The position numbers were made by a program, and so were the translations under genes. This document shows positions 1-8,576 of a DNA stretch of 64,000 nt, one piece after another (position 1 is the first letter of the stretch; the number at the start of each line of letters is the position of its first letter). The notes under the pieces are model-generated. The model was not told the DNA's origin. It searched no databases and saw only the letters and a list, made by a program, of their open reading frames with translations. Origin of the DNA: Nocardia nova NBRC 15556 (GTDB lineage Bacteria > Actinomycetota > Actinomycetes > Mycobacteriales > Mycobacteriaceae); NCBI RefSeq assembly GCF_001613005.1, contig NZ_BDBN01000001.1:62001-126000 (forward strand), given 5' to 3'.

Positions 1-382
1 TGCGTTCGGTGAGGCGTATGTGCAGCGATTCGTTGTAGGTGTGCTGATGGCGCACCATCAGTTCGAGGGCGCTGCGCACATCGGGTTCCTCGCGAATCAC
101 CAGACTCAGCGGGCCCAGATTGGACAGTCGCCGCCGTTCCGCGAGCAGCAGTCCGAAATCCTGCCGGCCGGATTCCGCGGCCGAACGCTCGAGGAGTTCG
201 GTGACGGCCGCGGCGGGCACCCACCGGTCCTGCAGGCTCAGGCCGGCCGGATCGAGTCCGGCCTCGCGCAGCAACCGGGCGGGATCGAGCCCGAGAGACC
301 GGCCGAGATCCACGTAGTCGTTCAAGGCCGCGTATCGCGCCAGGGGCTTCATCAGCGCCTCGCTGTCCCAGATTGTTCGCAT
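1..382 (-). CDS. AraC family transcriptional regulator, N-terminal part (cut by window edge)
   Basis: The minus strand reads M-R-T-I-W-D-S, then a segment beginning MKPLARYAALNDYVDLGRSL. This resembles the N-terminal arabinose-binding-type domain of AraC regulators: a helix-rich start with GLDPARLLREAGLDP, followed by LLLAERRRLSNLGPLSLVIRE. The C-terminal double HTH lies outside the window, so the class rests on the N-terminal half only. A second in-frame ATG at 352 is an alternative start; I prefer 382 because GGGAC lies just upstream, but both are weak. It is divergent from the MFS operon at 559 and could regulate it, which is inference from position. Confidence 0.65.
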   Translation of the reverse strand, partial: MRTIWDSEALMKPLARYAALNDYVDLGRSLGLDPARLLREAGLDPAGLSLQDRWVPAAAVTELLERSAAESGRQDFGLLLAERRRLSNLGPLSLVIREEPDVRSALELMVRHQHTYNESLHIRLTER

Positions 383-558
383 CCGTGTCCCAGAGAGTAA
401 AGCACGATAGGACCGGCGCCCCTACTGTTGTCTCCATCACAGCGAGGTGGCCGCCCGATGTTGCCGGTCGGCCACAGGGCTCGAGCGTTTCGGCGCCTCA
501 GCGCCCGCACCTTCCCCAGCTCCGGCGGGCGTCGCCCGCCGCGTTCGTAGGAGCACCC

Positions 559-1866
559 ATGCAGTTGAACACCACCCCTGAGCTTCCCGCCGCGCAGGCC
601 TCGGCCGTATCGACCGGCCGTACGCGGCGCTACCCCTGGCTGGTCTTCGCCCTCGCCTTCGGGCTGTTGCTCGCCGACTACATGTCCCGCCAGGTCCTCA
701 GCGCGGTCTTTCCGCTCCTGAAAACCGAATGGGGCCTGACGGATTCACAACTCGGATCACTGAACAGCGTGGTGGCGCTCATGGTGGGCCTGTTGACGTT
801 CCCTCTCTCGCTGCTGGCCGATCGCTGGGGCCGGGTGCGCAGCCTGGTGCTGATGGCGACGCTGTGGAGTATCGCCACCCTGCTGTGCGCGCTCGCGTCG
901 AACTATCACCAGATGCTCGGCGCGCGATTCCTGGTCGGCGTCGGGGAGGCGGCCTACGGCAGTGTCGGGATCGCGGTGGTCCTCGGCGTGTTCGCGCCGC
1001 GGGTGCATGCCGCGCTGAGCGGTGCCTTCATGGCCGGGGGTTCGTTCGGTTCGGTGCTGGGTGTCGCGGCCGGCGGCGCGATCGCGGTACACCTGGGATG
1101 GCGGTGGTCGTTCGTCACCATGGCGGTCGTGGGCCTGCTGCTCGCGGCGCTGTTCGCCGCGCTGGTCGACGAGCGGAAACTCGCTCGGCACGCCGACGCG
1201 GAATCGGTCGAACCGGCGACGCACACCGAATTCCGGGCGCCCGTCTCGTCGCTGTTCACCAACCCGGCGGTGCTGTGCGCCTACGTCGGTGGGGGCGTGC
1301 AGCTGTTCGCCGCCGCGGTGCTGCTGGCGTGGACGCCGAGCTTCTTCAATCGGGTCTACGGTTTGGCGGCGGATACCGCAGCCGTCGCCGCTGCGGGTGT
1401 CGTCCTGCTGGTCGGCGCCGGAATGGTGTGCTGCGGCATCGTCACCGACCGGATCGGCCGCCGCGACCTGTCGCGCAAATGGCTCGCCGCCATCGTGTTC
1501 TGCTCGATCTCGCTGATCTGCCTGACGCTCGGATTCAGCATCGAACACGGTGCGGCACAACTGATTCTGATCGGCGTCGGCGCATGGTTCTCGGGCGGTT
1601 CCTCCGGGCCCACCGCCGCGATGGTGGCCAACCTGACCCATTCGTCGGTCCGCGCCTCCGCGATGGGAACGCTGACGCTGTCCAACAGTCTGCTCGGAAT
1701 GGCCTTGGGCCCCTTCGTCGTCGGCGTGCTCGCCGACCACTACGGCCTGAGCGCCGCACTACGACTCGCCCCGCTCGCCTATCTCGTCGCGATCGCCGCA
1801 CTGGTGGCCGGTCGCTGCCTGTACCCGGCCGGGCTGCGCACACTCGCCGCTGTTCACAACCGATGA
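559..1866 (+). CDS. MFS transporter (spinster/aromatic-acid-symporter-like)
   Basis: A 435-residue inner-membrane protein with about 12 hydrophobic segments. The MFS signature between TM2 and TM3 is visible as LADRWGRVR, and a second copy as VTDRIGRRDL in the middle loop. The start at 559 is chosen over upstream in-frame codons because GTAGGAG sits 7 bases before the ATG. The early motif LLADYMSRQVLSAVFPLLK is typical of spinster-like and aromatic acid/H+ symporter members, but the substrate cannot be read. Its stop overlaps the leader of the next gene, and the CMD-like gene follows, so the three probably form one transcript. Confidence 0.85.
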   Translation: MQLNTTPELPAAQASAVSTGRTRRYPWLVFALAFGLLLADYMSRQVLSAVFPLLKTEWGLTDSQLGSLNSVVALMVGLLTFPLSLLADRWGRVRSLVLMATLWSIATLLCALASNYHQMLGARFLVGVGEAAYGSVGIAVVLGVFAPRVHAALSGAFMAGGSFGSVLGVAAGGAIAVHLGWRWSFVTMAVVGLLLAALFAALVDERKLARHADAESVEPATHTEFRAPVSSLFTNPAVLCAYVGGGVQLFAAAVLLAWTPSFFNRVYGLAADTAAVAAAGVVLLVGAGMVCCGIVTDRIGRRDLSRKWLAAIVFCSISLICLTLGFSIEHGAAQLILIGVGAWFSGGSSGPTAAMVANLTHSSVRASAMGTLTLSNSLLGMALGPFVVGVLADHYGLSAALRLAPLAYLVAIAALVAGRCLYPAGLRTLAAVHNR

Positions 1867-1877
1867 TGAGGAAACCG

Positions 1878-2609
1878 ATGAAATTCACGACACCCGCACT
1901 GATCACGGCGCTCGGGATCACCGCCGCCGCCGTCACCACCGGCACCGCTCATGCGGAACCGGACCGCGCCGCGGTGCACTACGAGATCGGCCGCCAGGCG
2001 GATTCTGCCCTGGTGACGACTTCGGACGGCAAGCTGAAAGTGGTTGCGGATCAATTGATTCTCACCGACCGTGCGGATCGGCCGGTCGCCGCCGTACCGC
2101 TGACCTTCGCCGTCGACGACATCGCGTATCCGATCACCGCCCGCATCGACGGCTCCACCGCGACACTCACCCCGGACCGCGGTAACGGGCGGCCCACCCA
2201 GGCGCGTCGCGATGTCGTCTCGGTCCGGCAGGCGGCGGAATCGTTCACGCCACGCGATTCACAGGCGCTGGGCGCGTTCGGTCAGCGGGTCGCCATCGCG
2301 GCCGGAGTCAGCGCGGTACTGGGCGCGGTCATCGGCGGCGGAATCGGCTGCCTGGTCGGCGGCGCCGTCGGCGCGGCGATCTCCAGTCCGGTGATCGTGC
2401 TCCTGGCGCCGTTCGTCGGAGCCACCGTCGCCGGCTGTGTCCTGGGCGCCGCCACGCTCGGCGCCGTGGGATCGATGGCCGGTCTCATCCTGGCCGGTGG
2501 GCCCATCACCCTGTTCTCCGCCATCCAGTACTTCTCGACGGTGCTGGCGCCGTGCCCGCCCGAGCTGCCCTACTGCAAGGACCCCGCACAGCCCGCACCC
2601 GCCAAGTAG
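1878..2609 (+). CDS. Secreted or membrane protein with C-terminal glycine-zipper segment (DUF8020-like)
   Basis: A 243-residue protein with a signal peptide ending near THA-EP, a beta-rich N-terminal domain of about 110 residues, and a long Gly/Ala-rich hydrophobic C-terminal half (about residues 140-220) with two Cys in GCxxG settings and a CPPELPYC tail. The start at 1878 is chosen over ATGs at 1863 and 1866 because GAGG lies 6 bases upstream. Function unknown. I believe this is the family that Nocardia annotations call DUF8020, from memory rather than a search. The protein at 50987 has the same architecture. Cotranscription with the transporter is likely. Confidence 0.7.
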   Translation: MKFTTPALITALGITAAAVTTGTAHAEPDRAAVHYEIGRQADSALVTTSDGKLKVVADQLILTDRADRPVAAVPLTFAVDDIAYPITARIDGSTATLTPDRGNGRPTQARRDVVSVRQAAESFTPRDSQALGAFGQRVAIAAGVSAVLGAVIGGGIGCLVGGAVGAAISSPVIVLLAPFVGATVAGCVLGAATLGAVGSMAGLILAGGPITLFSAIQYFSTVLAPCPPELPYCKDPAQPAPAK

Positions 2610-2648
2610 TCGGCCGCCGGATTCTTCGACCACATCTCAGGAGGCATC

Positions 2649-3032
2649 GTGTTCGATTCGCCCGCACCGGTTTCCACACCGGTCGTCGACGGCATGCGGG
2701 CCGGCGGAAGCTGGAACCCGCTGTGGGATCAGCTCTACGAATGGGACCCGGAATGGACCGAACGGTTCATGGCCATGAACGCCACACCGATCGCGCGCCA
2801 CATCTTTCCACCGGAATTCGTCGAATTGCTGAGCATCGCGATCGACGCGTCCTGCACCCACATGTACGCCCCGGGCGTGCGCCGGCACATCCGCGCCGCA
2901 CTGGACTTGGGTGTGCCACCCGAACAGATCCTGACGGTCCTCCAGATGGTCAGCGTCCTCGGCATCCACGCCTGCAACCTCGGCATACCCATCCTCGCGG
3001 AGGAACTCGGCGAACCCCGGCCGGACCGATGA
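2649..3032 (+). CDS. Carboxymuconolactone decarboxylase/AhpD-like small protein
   Basis: A 127-residue helical protein starting at GTG, with AGGAGG 5 bases upstream. The segment IDASCTHMYAPGVRRHI resembles the conserved Cys-x2-x7-His region of CMD/AhpD proteins, followed by the helix ALDLGVPPEQILTVLQMVS. The usual redox CxxC is absent: only one Cys is present in the motif, so a peroxiredoxin-reductase role is unlikely and lyase or binding roles are equally possible. It is the third gene of the operon begun by the transporter. Confidence 0.6.
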   Translation: MFDSPAPVSTPVVDGMRAGGSWNPLWDQLYEWDPEWTERFMAMNATPIARHIFPPEFVELLSIAIDASCTHMYAPGVRRHIRAALDLGVPPEQILTVLQMVSVLGIHACNLGIPILAEELGEPRPDR

Positions 3033-3158
3033 CGCAGCAGTCCGATCGGTAGCGTCGATCGATCAGGTGGGGTCGCCGTGCGCCTGTGCCGCCGTGTTGA
3101 CGCCGGGGGTCCGGGCTCGATCGCTACGCTGGCGCGGTCCCCGGGAAAAGGAGCGTTC

Positions 3159-3935
3159 ATGGGTGCCGCTGTCGATCGGTTGGCCGAGATCGCGTTTCCG
3201 CTGTCGCCGTGTCCGGACGAGAGCCGGGCGTTTCACGAACAGTGGCCGGTGCGGCTGGGGGACACCGATGGGGACCAGCGGCTGCGGCTCGATGCGGTGG
3301 CGCGGTATCTGCAGGACATCGGCTACGACCACCTGCAAGTGGTCGAGGACGGCGATCTGCATCCGGGGTGGATCGTGCGGCGGACCGTGATCGACGTGCT
3401 GCGGCCCATCGAATTCGGGGATCGGGTGCATCTGCGGCGCTGGCCGTCCGCCCTGTCGAATCGGTGGTGCAACATGCGCATCCAGGTGCGCAGTGAGAAC
3501 GGCGGCCTGATCGAGACCGAGATGTTCCTCATTCACGTCGATATCGAGGCCGGTCGGCCGGCGCGGATGACCGAGCGCTTCATGGCGCCGATGCGCGCCG
3601 CCACCGTCGAGCACCGCCTGCGGTGGCGGGCCGCCTTGCGGGAGGGGGCCGGTGACGACGCCGAATTCCGTCCGTTTCCGCTGCGGGTCACCGATGTGGA
3701 CCGCTACGGGCACGTGAACAACGCGGTCCATTGGGAGGCTGTGGAGGAGGCGCTCGCGCGGTTCCCCGACGCACCGGCGCCGCCCTATCGGGTGATTCTC
3801 GAACACGCCGGGCCGGTGATGGGCGCCGACGAGGTGCTGATCCGCGCGTGGCGGGATGCGGGCGCGCTGCGTGTGCAGCTCGAAGTCGACGGCAGCGCAC
3901 GCACATTGGCGCGGATCGAACCGCTCACGCGCTGA
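3159..3935 (+). CDS. Acyl-ACP/acyl-CoA thioesterase (double hot-dog)
   Basis: A 258-residue protein with two hot-dog repeats, as in the FatA/acyl-ACP thioesterase family. The first half carries WPVRLGDTDGDQRLRLDAV and a long central helix. The second carries TDVDRYGHVNNAVHWEAVEE, the D-x-x-G-H-V-N-N pattern that holds the catalytic Asn/His region in this family. GGAG 9 bases before the ATG at 3159 fixes the start; the longer frame from 3078 lacks support. It probably releases fatty acids from carrier protein or CoA. It stands alone and faces a convergent gene across a hairpin. Confidence 0.8.
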   Translation: MGAAVDRLAEIAFPLSPCPDESRAFHEQWPVRLGDTDGDQRLRLDAVARYLQDIGYDHLQVVEDGDLHPGWIVRRTVIDVLRPIEFGDRVHLRRWPSALSNRWCNMRIQVRSENGGLIETEMFLIHVDIEAGRPARMTERFMAPMRAATVEHRLRWRAALREGAGDDAEFRPFPLRVTDVDRYGHVNNAVHWEAVEEALARFPDAPAPPYRVILEHAGPVMGADEVLIRAWRDAGALRVQLEVDGSARTLARIEPLTR

Positions 3936-3940
3936 CGATC

Positions 3941-3970
3941 CGCGCCGGGCGTTTGCCGCCGCCCGGCGCG
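3941..3970. terminator. Bidirectional hairpin between convergent genes
   Basis: Two perfect 11-bp arms, CGCGCCGGGCG at 3941-3951 and its complement at 3960-3970, around an 8-base loop. It lies directly between the stops of two convergent genes (3935 and 3979). There is no clear T-run, as is usual in actinobacteria. Confidence 0.65.
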
Positions 3971-3978
3971 GTCCTCGG

Positions 3979-4443
3979 TCATCGCGGCGCGTTGGCCGGG
4001 TCGGCGAGGGTCGGGGTGCGTCCCTGCCGATGTGCCTGCTGGGCATCGTCGAAGAACTCGCGGCTGAACAGTGCCGAGAGGATCGCGATACCGCCGCGGT
4101 GAACGCGGAACTCGCTCTTGGTGCTGGTTCCGGTCAACCGGACGACTCGGCCGGCGGCATCCTGCGGCCGAGCGAAATCCTTCACCCGGCCACGCCCGGT
4201 CCACTCCAGGTCGCTGTGCTCGACGACCGCGTCGTCGGGAACCAGCAGCTTGACCATGGCGTGGTCCACGTCGGCATGGACGACGATCGGGTCCTCGCCC
4301 TCGATCCACGGCGAGCGCAGGTCGATGACGACGCTCGCGTAACGGGCCTTCACCTCGAAGGCGGTGGCGTGGGTCCAATCGCCGAGACGCTTGGCGGTTT
4401 CGTGATCGGCGTGAATGCGGACGGTGTCGGTCGTGAGGGTCAT
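3979..4443 (-). CDS. Hypothetical protein, LiaF/DUF1707-C-terminal-like
   Basis: A 154-residue soluble protein starting MTLTTDTVRIHADHE. The middle reads as alternating short beta strands with VVIDLRSPWIEGEDPIVVHADVDHAMVKLLVPDD, the rhythm of the beta-helical C-terminal domain of LiaF/cell-wall-response proteins (polar strand, I/V-x-V-P-x-x-x-V). The similarity is by eye only. GGAAGG lies upstream of the ATG at 4443. It is divergent from the PadR regulator, and the shared intergenic region contains a four-copy operator array, so it is almost certainly a PadR target. Confidence 0.55.
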   Translation of the reverse strand: MTLTTDTVRIHADHETAKRLGDWTHATAFEVKARYASVVIDLRSPWIEGEDPIVVHADVDHAMVKLLVPDDAVVEHSDLEWTGRGRVKDFARPQDAAGRVVRLTGTSTKSEFRVHRGGIAILSALFSREFFDDAQQAHRQGRTPTLADPANAPR

Positions 4444-4502
4444 TGTTCTGGTCCTTCCGGATCTCAGTGGTCGGGTTCGCCTGCCTCTCAATAGTGACAC
4501 AC

Positions 4503-4555
4503 AAACTAGTATCGAAGCAACTAGTCTTTCAAAAACTAGTCTGGTGGCACCTAGT
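4503..4555. promoter_or_regulatory. Four-copy CTAGT operator array, exact 15-bp period
   Basis: CTAGT occurs at 4506, 4521, 4536 and 4551, each exactly 15 bases after the last. The first three are full ACTAGT palindromes and the fourth is CCTAGT. The array lies between a divergent pair (start 4443 on minus, 4568 on plus), and its last copy is 13 bases before the PadR start. It is AT-rich in a GC-rich setting. It is best read as the PadR autoregulatory operator, although classical PadR sites (ATGT-N8-ACAT) look different. Confidence 0.7.
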
Positions 4556-4567
4556 AGGATGGGTGAC

Positions 4568-5188
4568 ATGCCCACCTCCGACCGGTTCAAGCGATCTCCG
4601 CTCGCCATGGCGGTGCTCGGCATCCTGCACCTGGAGCCGATGCATCCGTACGCCATCCAGCGCCGCATCAAGGAGTGGGGGAAGGACAAGGTCGTCAATG
4701 TCGGGCAGCGCGCCCAGCTGTACAAGACGATCGCGCGCCTGCAGGACGCCGGTCTGGTGGCGGTCCGCACCACCGGTCGCGACCAGCAGTATCCGGAACG
4801 CACGGTCTACGAGATCACCGACGCGGGCCGCGATGCCTGCACGGCCTGGCTCACGGACATGCTCGCCGTGCCCCGCAACGAATTTCCCGAATTCCCGGCC
4901 GCCCTGTCGTTTCTGATGCTCCTCGGTCCCGACGCGGCCCGCGAAGAACTGGAGCGCCGGCTGAAAGCGTTGCGTGCCGAGCATTCCGAGCTCGAGACCG
5001 GCCTCGCGCAGGCCACGCGGTTCGGCCTGCCGCGTGTCACCATGCTCGAGGACGAATATCAGCGTGCGGTCACCGAGGCCGAAATACGGTGGCTGGAAGG
5101 CGTTGTCGCCGCCCTCGCCGACGGGACGCTCACCTGGTCGTGGGAGTCGCTGGCACGGTTCCGGGACCAGGCCGCCCCCGGCGACTAG
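4568..5188 (+). CDS. PadR family transcriptional regulator
   Basis: A 206-residue protein with the PadR winged helix at residues 10-90: LAMAVLGILHLEPMHPYAIQRRI, the recognition region ending in LYKTIARLQDAGLV, and the wing with RTVYEITDAGRD. The C-terminal Vir-type helical dimerization domain follows (EELERRLKALRAEHSELE and the final LEGVVAALADG). The start at 4568 is preferred over 4559 because the GGATGGG stretch is better spaced. It probably represses itself and the divergent LiaF-like gene through the CTAGT array. The ligand is unknown. Confidence 0.85.
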   Translation: MPTSDRFKRSPLAMAVLGILHLEPMHPYAIQRRIKEWGKDKVVNVGQRAQLYKTIARLQDAGLVAVRTTGRDQQYPERTVYEITDAGRDACTAWLTDMLAVPRNEFPEFPAALSFLMLLGPDAAREELERRLKALRAEHSELETGLAQATRFGLPRVTMLEDEYQRAVTEAEIRWLEGVVAALADGTLTWSWESLARFRDQAAPGD

Positions 5189-5296
5189 ATATGCCACCGC
5201 CGGGTGCGGCTCGACGGCCCTATCGTCGGTTACGGTGCCGACGTCGAGACGAACCGGCACGAACCGCCGGCGACCAACAGGACACAGGGGATGGCA

Positions 5297-6387
5297 ATGG
5301 CAAAGATCGTGTTGTTCGGAGCTACCGGATATACCGGCCGCCTGACCGCTCGAGCCCTGCTCGATCGCGGCGCCGAGCCGGTATTGGCCGCTCGTAACGC
5401 CACCGCGCTACAGCAGCTCGCGGCCGATCTCGGCGGCGTCGAGACCGCGGTGGCCGACGTAGCCGATCCCGCATCGGTGCGCGCCCTGCTCGATCGCGGG
5501 GACGTGCTGGTGACGACGGTGGGACCGTTCCTGCGGTACGGCGGCCCGGCGCTGGAGGCGGCACTCGAGGCGGGTGCGCACTACTTCGACTCGACCGGCG
5601 AAGGCCCGTTCATCCGCCGGGTCCTCGATCGCGACGCCGACGCGCGCCAGGCGGGTGTCGCCCTGCTGACGGCCTTCGGATTCGATTACGTCCCAGGCAA
5701 TCTGGCCGCCGCCCTCGCGCTGCGCGACGCGCCGGACGCCGCCCGAGTCGACATCGGCTACTTCATCGCCAGCCCCGGCACCAGCGGCGGCACCCGCGCA
5801 TCCATGGTCGGCATGTTGTTCGAGCGCGGCTTCGCCCTTCGCGACGGTGACATCGTGCCGGAGCGAACCGGGGCCCGGACGCACACCTTCGAGGTGGAGG
5901 GCCGCGCGCTCACGGGCGCCTCGATTCCGGGGTCGGAACACCTCGTTCTGCACCGCGCCCATCCGAACCTGCGCGAGGCCGACGTCTATCTCGGCATGCC
6001 CGGCGGCGCCGCCCGTGTGCTGCAGGCGACCTCCCTCGTCACGGACACCGTCGCCCGGGTGGCGCCCGTGAAGCACATGGCCGAGAGTGCCTTGAATGCC
6101 CTGGTCAAGGGTTCGACCGGGGGCCCGATGCGGCCACCCGGGCCCGGACGCGCACCTGGTCGGTCGCCGAAACCCGCGACGCCACGGGCCGAATCCTGTC
6201 CTCTGCCACCCTGGCCGGCGTCGACCCCTACGACTTCACCGCCGCGATCCTCGCCTGGGGCGCGCACACCACGCTCGCCGGTGGTCTCGTCGGCACCGGC
6301 GCCCTCGGGCCGGTCGAAGCCTTCGGCCTGGAACCGCTCACCGCCGCGGCGGCCGATGCCGGACTGCGCGGGGCCACACCCGCGTAG
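5297..6387 (+). pseudogene. Saccharopine dehydrogenase-like/trans-acting enoyl reductase, frameshifted near the 3' end
   Basis: The N-terminal Rossmann motif is VLFGATGYTGRLTARAL, followed by TTVGPFLRYGGPALEAALEAGAHYFD, diagnostic of saccharopine-dehydrogenase-like and trans-acting enoyl reductases. The frame is good to codon 6119. From there the natural C-terminus (TWSVAETRDATGRILSS, then FTAAILAWGAHTTLAGG) lies in another frame and ends at TAG 6385-6387. One G missing from the five-G run at 6119-6123 explains it. Left uncorrected, the frame runs into a Pro/Arg-rich tail to 6430. It may be a sequencing error. Start 5297 is chosen for AGGGG upstream. Confidence 0.75.
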
Positions 6388-6521
6388 ACTGACTTCCGGA
6401 CGTGCGAAGACCCGGCCGGGTATGGGTTAGTCCCGGTGACGCGAACCGTTGAACACCGCACCTTCCGCAGGTGTGACCTGTACGTCCCTTCCGATGATGT
6501 TGCATGCGAAGGGACTCGGTC

Positions 6522-7700
6522 ATGTCGAAGTTCACTGTTGTTGTCGCCGGAGCCGGGCTGGGCGGGCTGGCCTTGGCGCACGGGTTGTGCCGCCGGGGCA
6601 TCGATGTCGTTGTGTACGAACGTGATTCCGCCGTGGATACCCGGCGTCAGGGCTACCGGCTGCATCTGGACGCCGCGGCACGACGTGCGCTGCACCAGGT
6701 GCTGCCCGCGTCGCTGTGCGCACTGTTCGACGCCACCACGGGCACCCCGAAACCCCGATTCACGGTGCTGGACACCGAACTCGGTGAACGGTTCGCCCAG
6801 GATTCGGCGGAGCCGGCCTACGCGGTCGACCGCCTGACGCTGCGCCGCATCCTGCTCACCGGTATCGACGACCGCGTCGTCTTCGGCAAGGCGGTCGTCG
6901 GATACCGCACCGAGGGCGATCGGATCGACGTTCGTCTGGCCGACGGCGACAGTGTTCGCGCCGACATACTGGTCGGCGCCGATGGGATCAATTCCGTCGT
7001 GCGCCGGCAGTATCTGCCGCATGCCCGGATCGTCGACACCGGTGTGCGCCAGCTCTACGGTGCGATCGCGCTGAACGCGCGGACGCGGAACTTGTTCGAC
7101 GACAGCATGTTCGGCATCTTCAGCATGATCGCCGGCCCGGACCGGAATTTCGTCGGCGTCGCGCCCGTCGAATTCCCCGAGGACCCGGCGACCGCGGCGG
7201 CCCGCCTCGTGCCGGCCGCGAACCTGCCGTCCGTTCCGGACTACATGACCTGTTCGTTCGGCGCTCGCGCCGAGTGGTTCGGTGCCGTGGAAACGTCCCT
7301 GCGCGACCTCGACGGCGGCCGCCTGAAAGATCTCGTCTCCGCCGCGGTCCGGACCTGGCATCCACGCATTCGCGCGATCGTCGACGCCTGCGACCCGGCC
7401 GGTATGTTCGCCCTCCCGCTGCGAACCAGCGTGCCGATCCCGGCGTGGCCGACCACGCCGATCACCCTGCTGGGTGATGCCGTGCACGCCATGAGTCCGG
7501 CGGCGGGATCCGGCGCCTGCGTCGCACTACGCGACGCGGCCGACCTGGCCGAGACTCTCGAATCCGTTGTGGCAGGGAAGGATCGGCGTTCCGCGCTGCA
7601 CGAGTACGAACGACGTCTGATCGACTACGGATTCACCGCGGTCCGCACCGGGGCAGCCGACGGACACCGCTTTCTGGGGCAGAACCCGCTGCCCGCGTAG
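6522..7700 (+). CDS. FAD-dependent monooxygenase (PHBH fold)
   Basis: A 392-residue flavoprotein with the ADP-binding GxGxxG as VVVAGAGLGGLALAHGL at the N-terminus, the DG motif in ADILVGADGINSVVRR, and the C-terminal GD motif in ITLLGDAVHAMSPAAGSG. It belongs with aromatic/polyketide hydroxylases and TetX-like enzymes and uses NAD(P)H and O2. The ATG at 6522 is preferred over 6504 because AAGGGA lies 8 bases upstream. It appears monocistronic; substrate unknown. Confidence 0.85.
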   Translation: MSKFTVVVAGAGLGGLALAHGLCRRGIDVVVYERDSAVDTRRQGYRLHLDAAARRALHQVLPASLCALFDATTGTPKPRFTVLDTELGERFAQDSAEPAYAVDRLTLRRILLTGIDDRVVFGKAVVGYRTEGDRIDVRLADGDSVRADILVGADGINSVVRRQYLPHARIVDTGVRQLYGAIALNARTRNLFDDSMFGIFSMIAGPDRNFVGVAPVEFPEDPATAAARLVPAANLPSVPDYMTCSFGARAEWFGAVETSLRDLDGGRLKDLVSAAVRTWHPRIRAIVDACDPAGMFALPLRTSVPIPAWPTTPITLLGDAVHAMSPAAGSGACVALRDAADLAETLESVVAGKDRRSALHEYERRLIDYGFTAVRTGAADGHRFLGQNPLPA

Positions 7701-7782
7701 GGGGCGGGACGAGGGCCGCGATCCGGCGATCGGGCGCTTCCCACGCCGAGCGGCCCCCTCGCGCGCATGGCAGGCTGCGGGC

Positions 7783-8466
7783 ATGGAGCCCTCGCGCTGT
7801 GTTGTCCTGGTCCCGACCCACGGATCGATCGCACCGGATTTCGCCCGCAATCTGGCCCGGCTGGAGCAGCGTGGTTACGAGGTCCGGACCGTCACGGGAT
7901 TCGCGGCGATCGATCAGGGACGCAGTCAGATGGCCACCGACGCGTTGCGCGACGGATTCGAAGGGCTGATGTGGATCGATTCCGATATCGCGTTCGATGT
8001 GGATTCGGTGGACCGGTTGCGCGCACACGATCTGCCGATCGTGTGCGGGATCTATGCGAAGAAGGGTGTGCGCGGCCTGGCCTGCCATGTGTTGCCCGGA
8101 ACCCGGAGCATCCTGTTCGGTGAGGGCGGGGGATTGCTGGAGATCAAATACGCCGCCACCGGATTCCTGTTCACCCACCGCGACGTCTACGAAACCGTCG
8201 CCGAACACGAACAACTTCCGGTGTGCAATCTGCGGTTCGACCGCCCGACCGTCCCGTATTTCCTGCCCATGCTGGTACCCGACGGTGAGCACACCTGGTA
8301 TTTGGGCGAGGACTACGCGTTCTGTGAGCGAGCGCGGCGCAGCGGCTACTCGATCATGGCCGACAGCTCGTTCCGGCTGGGGCATGTGGGGACCTACAGC
8401 TACAGCTGGGAGGAAGCGGGTGCGGATTCGCACCGCTACGCGAGTTACAACTACCGGCTGGGGTGA
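7783..8466 (+). CDS. GT-A-like glycosyltransferase-fold protein
   Basis: A 227-residue protein with a beta-alpha start (VVLVPTHGSIAPDFARNL), a metal-type DxD motif D66-S-D68 in MWIDSDIAF, and later LGEDYAFCERARRSGY with a His in RLGHVG. These suit a GT2-like fold that binds a nucleotide sugar, and similar proteins occur in phages and actinobacteria. No membrane anchor is visible. The ribosome site is weak (GCGGGC). Donor and acceptor are unknown. Confidence 0.6.
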   Translation: MEPSRCVVLVPTHGSIAPDFARNLARLEQRGYEVRTVTGFAAIDQGRSQMATDALRDGFEGLMWIDSDIAFDVDSVDRLRAHDLPIVCGIYAKKGVRGLACHVLPGTRSILFGEGGGLLEIKYAATGFLFTHRDVYETVAEHEQLPVCNLRFDRPTVPYFLPMLVPDGEHTWYLGEDYAFCERARRSGYSIMADSSFRLGHVGTYSYSWEEAGADSHRYASYNYRLG

Positions 8467-8576
8467 GTCGCAGATTGCGATCGAATGTCCGGAACGCGAA
8501 TTCCGGTTACTTCGCAGCGATCGGGCGGTCCGGCACGAAATTCGCAATGTGCGTCCCACTGGGGTTGAATCGGGAT

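Noticed and set aside
729..1866. N-terminal part of a 626-residue plus-strand frame
   Set aside because: Out-of-frame mirror of the MFS gene that happens to join the secreted protein frame; the real start is 1878.
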